Of a stretch of 64,000 nucleotides of DNA, positions 18,234-27,539 are shown in pieces (positions within the stretch are counted from its first letter, which is position 1; each line of letters starts with the position of its first letter). Source of the DNA: CAIVAT01 sp049317265 (lineage in GTDB: Bacteria > Bacteroidota > Bacteroidia > Bacteroidales > FEN-979); the NCBI GenBank assembly GCA_049317265.1, contig JBMOIP010000001.1, forward strand, positions 1 to 64,000, in the 5' to 3' direction. A program made the translations under genes and the position numbers. The notes under the pieces were generated by a model, which made no database searches, had not been told where the DNA came from, and was given only the letters and a program-made list of their open reading frames with translations.

Positions 18234-18323
18234 GCCACAAAGGCACAAAGGCACAAAGTTTCACGAAGTAAACTACAGATATTGAGTACTTTGTGCGTCC
18301 TGGTGACCTGGTGTCCTTGTGGC
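18234..18323. repeat. Imperfect inverted repeat with GGCACAAA octamers
   Basis: In the 277-base gap between convergent genes, the left arm (18234-18258) has tandem GCACAAAG octamers beginning GCCACAAAG, and the right arm (18289-18323) reads CTTTGTGC at its start and CCTTGTGGC at its end. The arms can pair into a long imperfect hairpin. No gene is seen in the gap. Confidence 0.7.
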
Positions 18324-18340
18324 ATCTTCCTGTTTTATCG

Positions 18341-18727
18341 TTAACTGATAATTGCAACTGTATCCACAGCCTGGAAAAAATGGGCCATCTTTCCGTTTTT
18401 GATGGTCCAAACATGGGTTGCATTTGCTTTAAACTGATGGCCGGTGGCTTTGTTTGTTCCCTGGTAATAGCCAACCATCACCACCTTATCATCAGTTCCG
18501 AATATTTCAGTTACTGCAATATTGAATCCATTAAAATAGACAGGCAGGTTCATGAAAACGTTTGTTACCACCGCTTCATGGCCTTTGTAAATACCGTCGC
18601 CATTCACAAATGGCATTCCTTTGCATTCGTGCCATTCAATTACGGGATCAAAAAGGTCCAATACAGCAGGAACATTGCCTGCGGCAAAATTGGAGTATGC
18701 CAGCTTAACTATATCTACGTTTGTCAT
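18341..18727 (-). CDS. NTF2-like/SnoaL-type small protein
   Basis: The 128-residue protein has the NTF2-like (SnoaL) fold signature: an N-terminal helix with VKLAYSNFAAGNVPAVLDLF, then DPVIEWHE, a GHEAVVTNVF helix and beta-strands ending in KMAHFFQAVDT. Family members are small cone-shaped proteins that serve as polyketide cyclases, isomerases or ligand binders; the reaction cannot be inferred. No signal peptide is seen. It lies 30 bases after the M16 peptidase gene on the same strand and may be co-transcribed with it. Confidence 0.8.
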   Translation of the reverse strand: MTNVDIVKLAYSNFAAGNVPAVLDLFDPVIEWHECKGMPFVNGDGIYKGHEAVVTNVFMNLPVYFNGFNIAVTEIFGTDDKVVMVGYYQGTNKATGHQFKANATHVWTIKNGKMAHFFQAVDTVAIIS

Positions 18728-18757
18728 TATGGTATATTTAGTGATTAAGGTTAATGA

Positions 18758-21481
18758 TTACTTTATTTCTTTCCCGTCCGCATCCAGGAATTTTACCGGT
18801 CCGATGTTCAGTTCCTTTATGCCTTTTTCAATCTTTGCCCGGTCACCAATAATGAGCCAGGTAAGATTGTCCGGCTTTACAACTTTTGCTGCAGCTTTTT
18901 TCATATCACCTGGTGTGAAATTTTGCAGACGCGATGAATACTTGCCGGGATAATCAAGTCCCCGGTTATAACTGATGGTGTTCAATAAAAAATCTTTTAC
19001 GGCATCGTTTGTTTCCCACCTGCCTGCCAGCGAGAGCAATTGGCTAAGCTGCTCATTTTTAAATTCCGTTTCTCCGATGGGTTTGGTTGAAATTACCTGT
19101 GCCAATTCCTTTTGGAATTCTATGATGCTCTCTTTGGTTTTATCTGTTTGCACTGCCGCAGAAGCATAAAAAATACTCTGCCCTGTTGCGTTCACAAACT
19201 GCGATCTGGCACCGTAGCACCAGTGTTTATCTTCACGTAAATTCATATTGAGTCGTGACAGAAAGGTGCCACCTAACATGGCGTTCATGAGTTCAATGGC
19301 ATCCTGATCGGGGTTGCATGCGGAAGGTGATAACTCGGCCGCATAAATGGAAGATTGTTCGACGCCGGGTTTATCAATGATATACACAGCAGGATGTGCA
19401 GGCATGGCAACATCACTCAGGTTCATTTTAGGTACCTCCTGCGCCTTCCATCCTGCAAAATATTTTTCCAGGGCAGGTTTTAATTCCGCTTCGGTAATAT
19501 CTCCGGCTACCACAAGTGAAGCATTGTTTGGCACAAACCATGTTTGATGAAATTTCACCAGGTCCTCCCGGGTTATCTTGTTTACACCGGCCTCGGTACC
19601 CATTCCCGAAAGCGGATTGCTATATGCATGACCGCTTCCGTAGATTAAGCCAGGTAGAACTCTTCTTCCCAATGCTCCGGGATTTGCCTTTTCCTGTTCG
19701 ATGCCAAGCATTTGCTCTTTTTGAACCCGCTCAAACTCTTTTTGGGGAAAAGACGGATTCAATAAAATGTCAGCAAATAAACTGAACGATGTGTCGAAAT
19801 AAAGTTTCAAGGTTTTCAGATTCAGAAACGAGTTATCGAGCCTGGAATTGGTATTAATGTCGGATCCCAGATCATACAACAGGTCACTGATCTGAGTTGC
19901 AGTTTTGGTCCTGGTGCCTTCCATGAACATGGTCCCACTGAGTTTAGCAAGTCCGGGTGAACCAAACTGGTCAGCTGCATATCCGGCGTTCACCATCAGG
20001 CTTGCAGAAACTGAGGGTATTCCATGTCGTTCTGCGAGATAAACTTTCAATCCGTTACTCAGTGTAAACTGTTTAATTTGAGGAAAGGTAACTGCGCCTG
20101 TTGTTTCCACCGCAGGCATTTCGTTCCTGTTCAAACCTGAATTGGTATTCGTAAAATCTCCGTAAGGTAAAATCTGTAATTGATATTCACCGTCACTCAG
20201 CCACTGTATGGCTACTTTTTTTATGTCGGCGGCAGTTGCCTCCTTCATCCATGTTTGTTTTGTTTTATAATAGTCGGGACTTCCTCCAAACGTCTCATTT
20301 TCTGCAAGCAAATCGCTCTTACTGTTGATGCTTTCCATGCTGTTAATAAAATTGGCAAAGTAATTTGTCTTTACACGTTCGAGTTCAACCGCAGTTACCT
20401 CTTCCGTAAATATTTTCTGCAGTTCTTCTTGTATCACTGCATCAATTTTTGCTAATTCTACACCGGGCTTTGCATCTGCCTGAATGAAAAAATTTCCGCC
20501 AATTTCGTTACTCCATAGATAGGCATAAGCGTTTGTGGTCAATTGCTCATCAAGTACCAGGCGCTTGTACAACCGTGATGATTTACCTGAAGAGAGTATT
20601 TCGCCAAGTATATTCAGGTAAACGATATCCTTTGTGTTCCATTCCGGTACATTCCATGTTTTGTGCAAACGCGCCTGTGGCACCCTGTCCTGTGCCACCT
20701 GATATTTAGTGCCTGTCATCTTTGCCGTCCATGCGCCGTATTTTGCAATGGGAGGACCCGCAGGGATATCGCCAAAATATTTTTTCACTTTGTTGAATAC
20801 TTCATCGGACTTAACATCCCCACTTATACATATCACTGCATTATTTGGCCCGTAATATGTTTTAAACCATGCTTTTACATCATCAATTGATGCAGCATTC
20901 AGATCGTCCATCGAACCAATCACAGTCCATGAATACGGATGACCGACAGGATACATTCCCTTTGCCATTAATTCTTCTGTAATGCCATAAGGTTGATTTT
21001 CCCTTGTGCGTTTTTCGTTTTGCACCACGCCACGCTGCACGTTCACTTTAACGCTATCCAAACCGTTCAGCAGGAAACCCATTCGGTCAGCTTCGAGCCA
21101 CAACACACGGTCTAAGCCTCCGTTTGAAAAAGTCTCGTAATAGTTTGTACGGTCGTTGTTAGTCGTGCCGTTGTTAGAGCCACCGCCAACGGTTTGCATC
21201 ACATCATCAAAATTTTTCCAATGCTCAGTACTGGTGAACATGATGTGTTCAAACAAATGAGCGAATCCCGTTTTGCCCGGCTTTTCATTTTTACTTCCTA
21301 CATGGTACCAAATGTTGAAGGAAGCGATGGGAGCTTTGTGGTCTTCGCTTACAATTAACGTAAGCCCATTGTCCAAAACATATTTTTTGAAAATAATGTC
21401 AACTTCGGGATATTGTTTTTTTTGTGCGAACAATCCGATGGCTGAAGCGCAAATGAGAAAGAGTAAGATATTTTTTTTCAT
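18758..21481 (-). CDS. M16-family zinc peptidase (pitrilysin/insulinase type), full tandem form
   Basis: The 907-residue protein has a signal peptide (to GLFAQ, ~20) and two M16 halves. The N-terminal half carries the inverted zinc motif HLFEH (His75, Glu78, His79) and the distal glutamate in the QNEKRTREN segment (~155). The C-terminal half (~490-880) has the inactive-partner features typical of such enzymes, including AYSNPLSGMGTEAG and SSIYAAELSPS. It should degrade short peptides in the periplasm. Length fits the fused Bacteroidota M16 type. The next minus-strand gene upstream, an S33 hydrolase, is separated by 135 bases. Confidence 0.93.
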   Translation of the reverse strand: MKKNILLFLICASAIGLFAQKKQYPEVDIIFKKYVLDNGLTLIVSEDHKAPIASFNIWYHVGSKNEKPGKTGFAHLFEHIMFTSTEHWKNFDDVMQTVGGGSNNGTTNNDRTNYYETFSNGGLDRVLWLEADRMGFLLNGLDSVKVNVQRGVVQNEKRTRENQPYGITEELMAKGMYPVGHPYSWTVIGSMDDLNAASIDDVKAWFKTYYGPNNAVICISGDVKSDEVFNKVKKYFGDIPAGPPIAKYGAWTAKMTGTKYQVAQDRVPQARLHKTWNVPEWNTKDIVYLNILGEILSSGKSSRLYKRLVLDEQLTTNAYAYLWSNEIGGNFFIQADAKPGVELAKIDAVIQEELQKIFTEEVTAVELERVKTNYFANFINSMESINSKSDLLAENETFGGSPDYYKTKQTWMKEATAADIKKVAIQWLSDGEYQLQILPYGDFTNTNSGLNRNEMPAVETTGAVTFPQIKQFTLSNGLKVYLAERHGIPSVSASLMVNAGYAADQFGSPGLAKLSGTMFMEGTRTKTATQISDLLYDLGSDINTNSRLDNSFLNLKTLKLYFDTSFSLFADILLNPSFPQKEFERVQKEQMLGIEQEKANPGALGRRVLPGLIYGSGHAYSNPLSGMGTEAGVNKITREDLVKFHQTWFVPNNASLVVAGDITEAELKPALEKYFAGWKAQEVPKMNLSDVAMPAHPAVYIIDKPGVEQSSIYAAELSPSACNPDQDAIELMNAMLGGTFLSRLNMNLREDKHWCYGARSQFVNATGQSIFYASAAVQTDKTKESIIEFQKELAQVISTKPIGETEFKNEQLSQLLSLAGRWETNDAVKDFLLNTISYNRGLDYPGKYSSRLQNFTPGDMKKAAAKVVKPDNLTWLIIGDRAKIEKGIKELNIGPVKFLDADGKEIK

Positions 21482-21616
21482 AGGTGTTTTTTGATGAACT
21501 TACATGATTTGTTTTCAAAATGGTCTGCCATTTAATTGTTTTATCACAAGGGTCAAATTCTCCGGGTTTTCGCCAGAAAGATATACAACTAATTTCTGGT
21601 TAAAGCATCCTCGCGT

Positions 21617-22645
21617 TTATCTTTTATCCGGTGAAAATTTCCCGGTTTCCACATCTTTCAAAAACCCTATCAGGTTGGTGAAATAATTTTGCTGGTCGTC
21701 ATACATACTCATGTGACTTCCGCCGGGGCAGAGATAAGTGCGGCTGAGCGGAATTAGCCTGCCCTCTTTTTTCATGTCCTCCGGATTCATTTCATCATTC
21801 ATGCCGCCGATGACCAACGTTGGTACTTTTATATTTGGCAGTTTGTCCCACATTTCCCAGTTTTTAAAGTTTCCTGTTATGTGAAATTCATCTACTCCCT
21901 GCATCTGGATGTATATTGATAGATTTGCTTTTTTAAAAGCACGCATGATTGGTTCGGGCCAGTTTATTACCGGAAAACGGCAAATCGTGCGGGTATACAA
22001 TTTGCTCATCAGCAGGTTTTGATATTCGGGAGCGTCGTAAAGCTTAAGTTTATCAAGTGAATCATAGGTGGCAAGCTCGCTGGCAGTTAAAAACTTCTTT
22101 TTAAGGGACTCTGCATAGGGCACATAGCTTTTCATACCTGCCGTCATATTGGATAATATTGCTCCTTTCACGTGGCTTTGATATTTATCCAGATATTCCA
22201 TTGCAAGCATGCTGCCCCATGAATGTCCCAGTAAATAAAAATTATCAAGCCCCAGTCCCTTTCGAACCTGCTCCACTTCTTCCACGTAACGCGGAATATT
22301 CCATAGAGAGGTGTCGGTTGGCTGGTCAGAATTGCCGCAGCCCAACTGGTCGTAGTAATAAAATTCAATTCCCTCTTTTGGTAAAAAATCTTCAAAGCAC
22401 TCAAAGTAGTCGTGAGAAAAACCCGGTCCGCCATGCAGCAGTAATACTTTGATCTTTCCTTCGCCAACTTTCTTTGTCCAAACATGATACTTGCCGTCAA
22501 CCAGGATCATTTTAACGCCACCCGTTTTCACTTCATATGGAGTGTCTTTTGAGGATGAATTAGCATCAGGTGCAGATAGGGTTGGGGAGTGGTTGCATGA
22601 GATCATGCAGCTCGCCATGAGTAATAAAAGGAGTGTTTCTTTCAT
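21617..22645 (-). CDS. Alpha/beta hydrolase, proline iminopeptidase-like (S33) lipoprotein
   Basis: This 342-residue protein begins with a lipoprotein signal peptide (MASCMISC) and has a complete alpha/beta-hydrolase fold. Motifs are the oxyanion HGGPGFSHDYF, the DQLGCGNSDQP loop, the nucleophile elbow GHSWGS, an acid in GGMNDEMNP and the catalytic His in PGGSHMSMYDD. This pattern fits S33 proline iminopeptidases, which release N-terminal proline from peptides. The open frame extends to 22726, but the ATG at 22645 yields the lipobox. It follows the DUF4440-like lipoprotein gene by 29 bases, so they are likely one transcript from the box at 23219. Confidence 0.88.
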   Translation of the reverse strand: MKETLLLLLMASCMISCNHSPTLSAPDANSSSKDTPYEVKTGGVKMILVDGKYHVWTKKVGEGKIKVLLLHGGPGFSHDYFECFEDFLPKEGIEFYYYDQLGCGNSDQPTDTSLWNIPRYVEEVEQVRKGLGLDNFYLLGHSWGSMLAMEYLDKYQSHVKGAILSNMTAGMKSYVPYAESLKKKFLTASELATYDSLDKLKLYDAPEYQNLLMSKLYTRTICRFPVINWPEPIMRAFKKANLSIYIQMQGVDEFHITGNFKNWEMWDKLPNIKVPTLVIGGMNDEMNPEDMKKEGRLIPLSRTYLCPGGSHMSMYDDQQNYFTNLIGFLKDVETGKFSPDKR

Positions 22646-22674
22646 ATTGACTGGTCTGGATTCATCAAAGGCGA

Positions 22675-23163
22675 TTATTTTAAGGGGAGTGTATCTGTAT
22701 TCCAAATACCGTGAGTAGATTTCCATTTGCCATCTGTGTCACGTTTAAGCAACTCAATGTACTTTCCTCTTTCTGTTGTAACTTTTCCGGTTGAATCTTT
22801 CATGCTCATTTCAAAGCGTCCGATTTCGTACCCAAGGTCGCCATTACTACCTGTCGATGTGGTGGCAACGCCAACATTAAATGCTCCTGCAGCGATGGCG
22901 CCTTCCCAGTATTTTTGAATATTAACCCGTCCGGTAACAGGCGCTTCGTTTGGAGGAAGGACCGTTGCATCTTCAAAATAGCAATTGGCAGCTGCGACTG
23001 CATCCTTGTTGTTAAGGGCGGTTGCAAAATCCCTGTTCATTTGTGACAGTTCTTCAGCAGTGGCTGTTTTACGCGTTTCACGTTGATTGTTGCAGCCAAT
23101 AATAGCGAAGCAAAACACAATGGTACTGACGATTAAACCGGGATACTTATAAATTGCTTTCAT
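22675..23163 (-). CDS. SnoaL/DUF4440-like lipoprotein
   Basis: The 162-residue protein has a lipoprotein signal (FAIIGC, Cys ~24) and an NTF2-like domain of the DUF4440/SnoaL type (~38-160): MNRDFATALNNKDAVAAANCYFEDATVLPP followed by strands ending DGKWKSTHGIWNTD (quoted pieces are partial). It is predicted to sit in the periplasm or outer membrane. No catalytic residues can be assigned. It is the first gene of a pair with the S33 hydrolase and has an exact -7 box 56 bases upstream. Confidence 0.82.
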   Translation of the reverse strand: MKAIYKYPGLIVSTIVFCFAIIGCNNQRETRKTATAEELSQMNRDFATALNNKDAVAAANCYFEDATVLPPNEAPVTGRVNIQKYWEGAIAAGAFNVGVATTSTGSNGDLGYEIGRFEMSMKDSTGKVTTERGKYIELLKRDTDGKWKSTHGIWNTDTLPLK

Positions 23164-23218
23164 ATGTTTAACATTTTTTTATAAGGTCAATATAAAATTA
23201 ATACAGTCTAAATAAACA

Positions 23219-23226
23219 CAAAGATA
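23219..23226 (-). promoter_or_regulatory. -7 box TATCTTTG
   Basis: Reads TATCTTTG on the minus strand, an exact TAnnTTTG match, 56 bases upstream of the DUF4440-like lipoprotein start. Confidence 0.5.
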
Positions 23227-23295
23227 AATCTAATTATTCATAATCCGGTAATTATCATTCAGTAAGAAATTAATTTTGAAAAGATGGGTTTCCCT

Positions 23296-23550
23296 TTACA
23301 GAACAGGAAGTTCATTTTTTACCAGTGCATACTCTTCCATGATCTCTCTGACAAAATCTCCTGCCGGCATGATCCTGTTGATCAAAGCGGCAACCTGCCC
23401 GGCTTCGAGTTCGCCCTCATCGGTCCGGCTGTCGAACAGCCCCAGTTTTGCCCGGCCTTTGCCGAGGAAATTTTTAAGCTCATCCGCATCAACGCCTGAA
23501 TTTTCCATCTCCTGGAATTTTACAAAGAATGGATCCCACCCTGAGTCATT
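23296..23550 (-). pseudogene. Truncated duplicate of nitronate monooxygenase (C-terminal part)
   Basis: The last ~80 codons match the C terminus of the intact gene at 27540-28481 almost residue for residue: NPFF/DPFF, then LKNFLGKGRAKLG, TDEGELEAGQVAALI and the shared end KNELPVL. The N-terminal three quarters, including the FMN-binding barrel, are missing, and homology fades near 23535-23550. No start codon of its own belongs to the homologous part, so it is a dead gene fragment, most simply from a partial duplication on the same strand 4 kb away. Confidence 0.85.
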
Positions 23551-23589
23551 CTTCATCAACAGGGGCATTAGCCTGATGCTTAAAATGGC

Positions 23590-24301
23590 CATCTGGATTG
23601 TTCATCTTGTCCAATACATTTTTCAACGACTTCTTCCAATTTTCATATAGCAAATATTGTGACGTGGACAGGTTCATGCCTGAGTTTTCTTTTATTGGGT
23701 AAATGAGGTTTAGATGCGGTGCCGCTGTTGTCTTTATAACTGTACTGGTGATTTGTCCCATCCACGCAGGCGATCAGGCCAACTTCATTAAATCTTTCAT
23801 GTAATTTCAATGGAAAATTGTCGAAGAAAACAGCAAAGAAGCTTGTCTTTGTCATACCGACCCTGATATCATTTGCCAAACTGATTTCAGGATCAAAAAG
23901 TTCCCCTTTGACGATACAGGATGAAACAGGGCCTCCGAATTGTCATCAAGAAACAAAAACAACTTGCTCGAGTTAAATTCCAACTTTTGAAACTCGTAAC
24001 CGCTAGCCTCTTTTTTCTTCGATATTTTACAAAGATTCAATGGGCTGTTCTTAAGTTCAACCTTGTGTTTAATATTTCCGAAAGGGTAATAAACAAATTC
24101 TGAACATGTTACGATGTTCAGGGTGTCATTGCTGATTTTTTGAATTGAATTAAAGCCAAGACAGGGTTTTGGTACCGTTAATATGGTGTCAATCAAGAGG
24201 AAATTTGAAGTGTCAAGGCTTATGGTTATTGACTTTTCCTGGCATTTCACCTCGTATGAAATAAGCAGGGAAAAAAGAACAAACATGATTTGTCTCGTCA
24301 T
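23590..24301 (-). pseudogene. Frameshifted secreted protein of unknown family
   Basis: Three overlapping minus-strand open pieces appear to be one former gene. The N-terminal piece starts at 24301 or 24307 with a signal peptide (FVLFSLLISYEVKCQ). Its reading moves near 23905-23925 (around a GGGG run) to a second frame containing KGELFDPEISLANDIRVGM and FFDNFPLKLHERF. Near 23725-23745 it moves again to a third frame with PHLNLIYPIKENSG and LLYENWKKSLKNVLDKM. The 3' end runs into the nitronate monooxygenase fragment. Two frameshifts argue for decay, though sequencing error at homopolymers is possible. Function not recognised. Confidence 0.65.
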
Positions 24302-24307
24302 TCCCAT

Positions 24308-25669
24308 TTAATTTTTAATAAATTTTCCTGTAAAATCTGAGAAGGTCGATTTAACTTTTACAAGGTATAATCCGGGGGGATAATTTTCAACATCCAGGTC
24401 TATTTTCCGCTCTTTTGCACTTGTTTTAAACACTCTTGATCCTTTCAGATCATAGATTACAATATGATTTGGATAAGGGAGATTCCGTAATTCAATTGTC
24501 AGGGTTTTCGATATCGGATTTGGATAAAGGTTCAATCCATGTTCTCTTTTTTCACTGATCCCGACATATACAGAATCATATTTCATGACCATTGCTTTTG
24601 AAGAATCCCCGGTAAAAGCCACAAAAGGCTGACAGGATGCGTTAAAAGCAAGGCTTGTACGATATCCTCCCGGGGAGTAAACACCATTACCGATATTAAT
24701 CCAATTGGTGCCATCATATTTTTTAACCATTACTCCTGAACCGATATCATGATAAGCAACATACGGATGACCAGCAGTGTCGAAAGCAAGGCTTGTGCCA
24801 GTGGATACACTGTCTGAAACAGTTTCCTCGCCAACATTTACCCAGTCGGATCCGTCAAACGTCTTAACACTGGCCTTATAAGAGAGTGCCTGGTCCTGGT
24901 AGGCCATATAAAGTTTACCCGAAGGAGTAAATTTAAGGCTGATGTATTCGGCAAATCCCACGGAGAAACCAGGGCTACCCTCCGTCACCCAGCTGTTCCC
25001 GTCAAATTTCATGACGGTTGCTTTATCGCCCCTTGCGCCATCCTCAAATGCAACATATGGCTGACCTGAGGCACTGATGGCGAGACATGTAAAAGCAGAT
25101 TGATTTAACGAAAACCCCGGATTTCCTAAGTAGACCCAGTTTGACCCGTCAAACCTCATAACCGATGCTTCCAGGCCATGTCCCCCATCCATAAAAGCCA
25201 CGTATGGTTCATTATTTACAGGGTTGAAAGCAAGGCTCTCATAAAGAGGCATTCCTGATGCAAAACGCGGGTTTCCAACAACTTCCCAGTTTCCGCCATT
25301 AAATTGCATGACCGTTAATTTAAGTGAAGAGACATCTTCAAAAGCAACACAGGGTTTGCCGGATGAATCAAATGCCAGGCTTATATAATCTGCCCAGGTT
25401 CCGGAGAACCCGGGAGTGCCGACATAGATCCAGTCGGTTCCGTTAAATTTCATCACGGATGCCTTACCCATGGGTCCGTCCTGGTATGCCACATAAGGAT
25501 CCCCGGAAGGACTGAATGCAAGGGTCAGATAATCAGCCTGGCCTGTTGAAAATCCCGGATTCCCTACATTCTTCCACATATAGTCCACCGGGGAAGAATT
25601 ATTCCGGGGTATTTGAGCATCAGTAAAGAAAGGTATTGAAAACAAAAAAATGTATAGGAATTTTTTCAT
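24308..25669 (-). CDS. Secreted beta-propeller-like repeat protein with T9SS sorting domain
   Basis: The 453-residue protein has a signal peptide (to FTDAQ, ~19), about seven tandem repeats of roughly 45 residues (~30-370) and a T9SS type A sorting domain (~378-453, LNLYPNPISKTLTIEL to FTGKFIKN). Each repeat carries PYVAYQD or PYVAFED, then SVMKFDGSNWV and VGNPGFS, and the set probably folds as a beta-propeller. This is a recurrent secreted architecture in Bacteroidota without assigned function; adhesion or binding is possible. It ends directly before the frameshifted gene at 24301, so the two were probably co-transcribed. Confidence 0.82.
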   Translation of the reverse strand: MKKFLYIFLFSIPFFTDAQIPRNNSSPVDYMWKNVGNPGFSTGQADYLTLAFSPSGDPYVAYQDGPMGKASVMKFNGTDWIYVGTPGFSGTWADYISLAFDSSGKPCVAFEDVSSLKLTVMQFNGGNWEVVGNPRFASGMPLYESLAFNPVNNEPYVAFMDGGHGLEASVMRFDGSNWVYLGNPGFSLNQSAFTCLAISASGQPYVAFEDGARGDKATVMKFDGNSWVTEGSPGFSVGFAEYISLKFTPSGKLYMAYQDQALSYKASVKTFDGSDWVNVGEETVSDSVSTGTSLAFDTAGHPYVAYHDIGSGVMVKKYDGTNWINIGNGVYSPGGYRTSLAFNASCQPFVAFTGDSSKAMVMKYDSVYVGISEKREHGLNLYPNPISKTLTIELRNLPYPNHIVIYDLKGSRVFKTSAKERKIDLDVENYPPGLYLVKVKSTFSDFTGKFIKN

Positions 25670-25766
25670 TTTGCAGGAGGTATATGCATTGTTTTTTCCC
25701 TTTCAATTATCAAGGGAACTGAGGATTTGCAGAATGACATGCCGGCATCAGTTTTTCAGGCTGTTT

Positions 25767-26396
25767 TTATTTTATCTCTTTTATCAAATTAATCAATATT
25801 ATTAGTGCGAAAAACAGGATCAGGATTCCGGAAATCAAATCGATCTTTTGCAGCACATTTTTGCTTAATCTTGTTTTTAATTTATTTGTTAATCCACTAA
25901 GGAATAACCACCAAAGACAGGATCCAAGAAATACACCGATCATCAACTGAATTACCGGTTGAACCCCATTTATTGTATCAGCGATTCCAAGGCCGGCAAA
26001 TACTGCAATAAAAAACAATATGGTTACTGGATTTGTAATGGTCAGAAATAGTGTTGAAAAATAATCCTTTAGCAAACCTTTATCTGCTGCCGGTTTAAAT
26101 TCGATATCATTTTCCTTTTTAAGTATCGTTTTAATCCCGGTAAAAATCAGGAAGGCTAATCCAATTATCTGAATCCATGTCTTTTGGTTAACCAGGAATG
26201 TCGAAATCACGGTCAATCCTAATCCGGCAACCAAGCCATAAATTAAATCAGCTGTTGCTGCTCCTAATCCGCTTATAAATCCTGCGGCAAAGTTTTTATT
26301 AATGGTCCTGTTTATACAAAGTACTCCGATGGGGCCGACAGGCGCTGCCACGGAGAAACCAAGTAACAATCCTTTGTATAAAAACTCTAAACTCAT
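25767..26396 (-). CDS. LysE/RhtB-family amino acid exporter
   Basis: The 209-residue membrane protein shows the LysE superfamily N-terminal signature GFSVAAPVGPIGVLCINRTI and about six membrane segments, with GAATADLIYGLVAGLG, LIFTGIKTILKK and NPVTILFFIAVFAGLG. These carriers export amino acids such as lysine, arginine or threonine when they accumulate, often during growth on peptides. That role fits this peptidase-rich region, and arginine would be a natural cargo if cyanophycin is used; the substrate is inference. It stands alone on the minus strand with gaps of about 90 bases on each side. Confidence 0.88.
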   Translation of the reverse strand: MSLEFLYKGLLLGFSVAAPVGPIGVLCINRTINKNFAAGFISGLGAATADLIYGLVAGLGLTVISTFLVNQKTWIQIIGLAFLIFTGIKTILKKENDIEFKPAADKGLLKDYFSTLFLTITNPVTILFFIAVFAGLGIADTINGVQPVIQLMIGVFLGSCLWWLFLSGLTNKLKTRLSKNVLQKIDLISGILILFFALIILINLIKEIK

Positions 26397-26487
26397 TTGT
26401 TGATATTATCTTTGTTTTTTGAAGCCACAATTTAATATTTGAACTTCAGGTTTCCTTTATTGATACAAATTGACATTCTCGATTTAA

Positions 26488-26871
26488 TTATGCCAGAAGT
26501 TCAATCCGGTTTCCATCGACATCCAGGATGACGCTTTCAAAATATCCGTCTCCGGTGGTCCGGGGTTCTGCAACTATTTGATAACCATCTGCACGAAGTG
26601 TTTCAGTGAGAGTAAGGACAGCTTCCTTTGATCCTGTTTTGAAAGCAATATGAGTTAAACCTAAGCGTTCTTCATTATCCAGGGGTTTGCATGTTGATTG
26701 TCTGCGCATTAGTTCCAATTTTGCACCACCTTCAAAATTAATGAAATATGATTCAAATTGTTTTATTGGATTGATGTATTTTTCATTGCATTCTCCCTTG
26801 AAATATCGGATATAAAATTCCCTCATTGCTTCTAAATTCATTGTCCAAATTGCAATATGGTCGATATTCAT
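26488..26871 (-). CDS. VOC-family (glyoxalase/bleomycin-resistance fold) protein
   Basis: The 127-residue protein has two beta-alpha-beta-beta-beta halves typical of the vicinal oxygen chelate fold: MNIDHIAIWTMNLEAMREFY at the start, GGAKLELM in the middle, LTHIAFKTGS and the end SVILDVDGNRIELL. Metal ligands would be His5, Glu (KLELM), His (THIAF) and the final Glu. Many relatives are annotated as glyoxalase I-like lyases, but the substrate is not defined. Single gene between the exporter and a hypothetical gene. Confidence 0.85.
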   Translation of the reverse strand: MNIDHIAIWTMNLEAMREFYIRYFKGECNEKYINPIKQFESYFINFEGGAKLELMRRQSTCKPLDNEERLGLTHIAFKTGSKEAVLTLTETLRADGYQIVAEPRTTGDGYFESVILDVDGNRIELLA

Positions 26872-27047
26872 AATCGTTAATTTTAGCAGTTGCGGGTCAG
26901 TTGGTTCTTTCCTGAAACAATTATATAAGTTCAGCAGCGTTCCGTTATTCTTGTTAAAACTTCTTTGAAATGCTTGATGTATCTTCGTTTGGATAGGATT
27001 TTATCGATTCGGGATTAGAATCTGGTTCAAACGATTTTTTGACCACC

Positions 27048-27533
27048 TTAATGCTGGTGTTCCTTTCTGAATTCAAACAGTTGGATCCATAAATGAACGA
27101 GACAATAATCACTACAGTCATATTTATCGATTACCTGGTTGATAAACAGATTGCGATTCTGCCGGATGGAATCCTGTTCCATGAAATCTGCCACTGCTTG
27201 TTTTGCAAAATTACAAGTAGTGAAACTTGGCAAAATGCACCCTTCCGTTAGTACCCGCAGGCTTTTCGGGAGGCCGGTCCTGGCAAGTTTTAATTCGTAT
27301 TGCGAAGTAAAATCAACCATGGTGCCTTTAAACCTGATACTGAGAAAGACCACATCCTGACCGTATTCAACCTTGCTCAGCTGCGGAATCATCTCATGGT
27401 TAGGATGGGCATAGGCAGCCACGAGGGCAATTCCTTCGGACTCAAAAAAGTCATGTTGTGCGCAACAAGTTGTTGTTCCGAAGTAGAGTGTAAAGATGAC
27501 AAAGGAAGTTACAATAATTCTTAACTTTCTCAT
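27048..27533 (-). CDS. Hypothetical secreted protein
   Basis: The 161-residue protein has a signal peptide (hydrophobic core to TTCCAQ, ~25). The rest contains EYGQDVVFLSIRFKG and a C-terminal region with several cysteines (CILPSFTTCNF, KYDCSDYC) that could form disulfides in the periplasm. I do not recognise a family. It lies 6 bases after the nitronate monooxygenase gene on the same strand and is probably co-transcribed with it. Confidence 0.65.
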   Translation of the reverse strand: MRKLRIIVTSFVIFTLYFGTTTCCAQHDFFESEGIALVAAYAHPNHEMIPQLSKVEYGQDVVFLSIRFKGTMVDFTSQYELKLARTGLPKSLRVLTEGCILPSFTTCNFAKQAVADFMEQDSIRQNRNLFINQVIDKYDCSDYCLVHLWIQLFEFRKEHQH

Positions 27534-27539
27534 AATAGT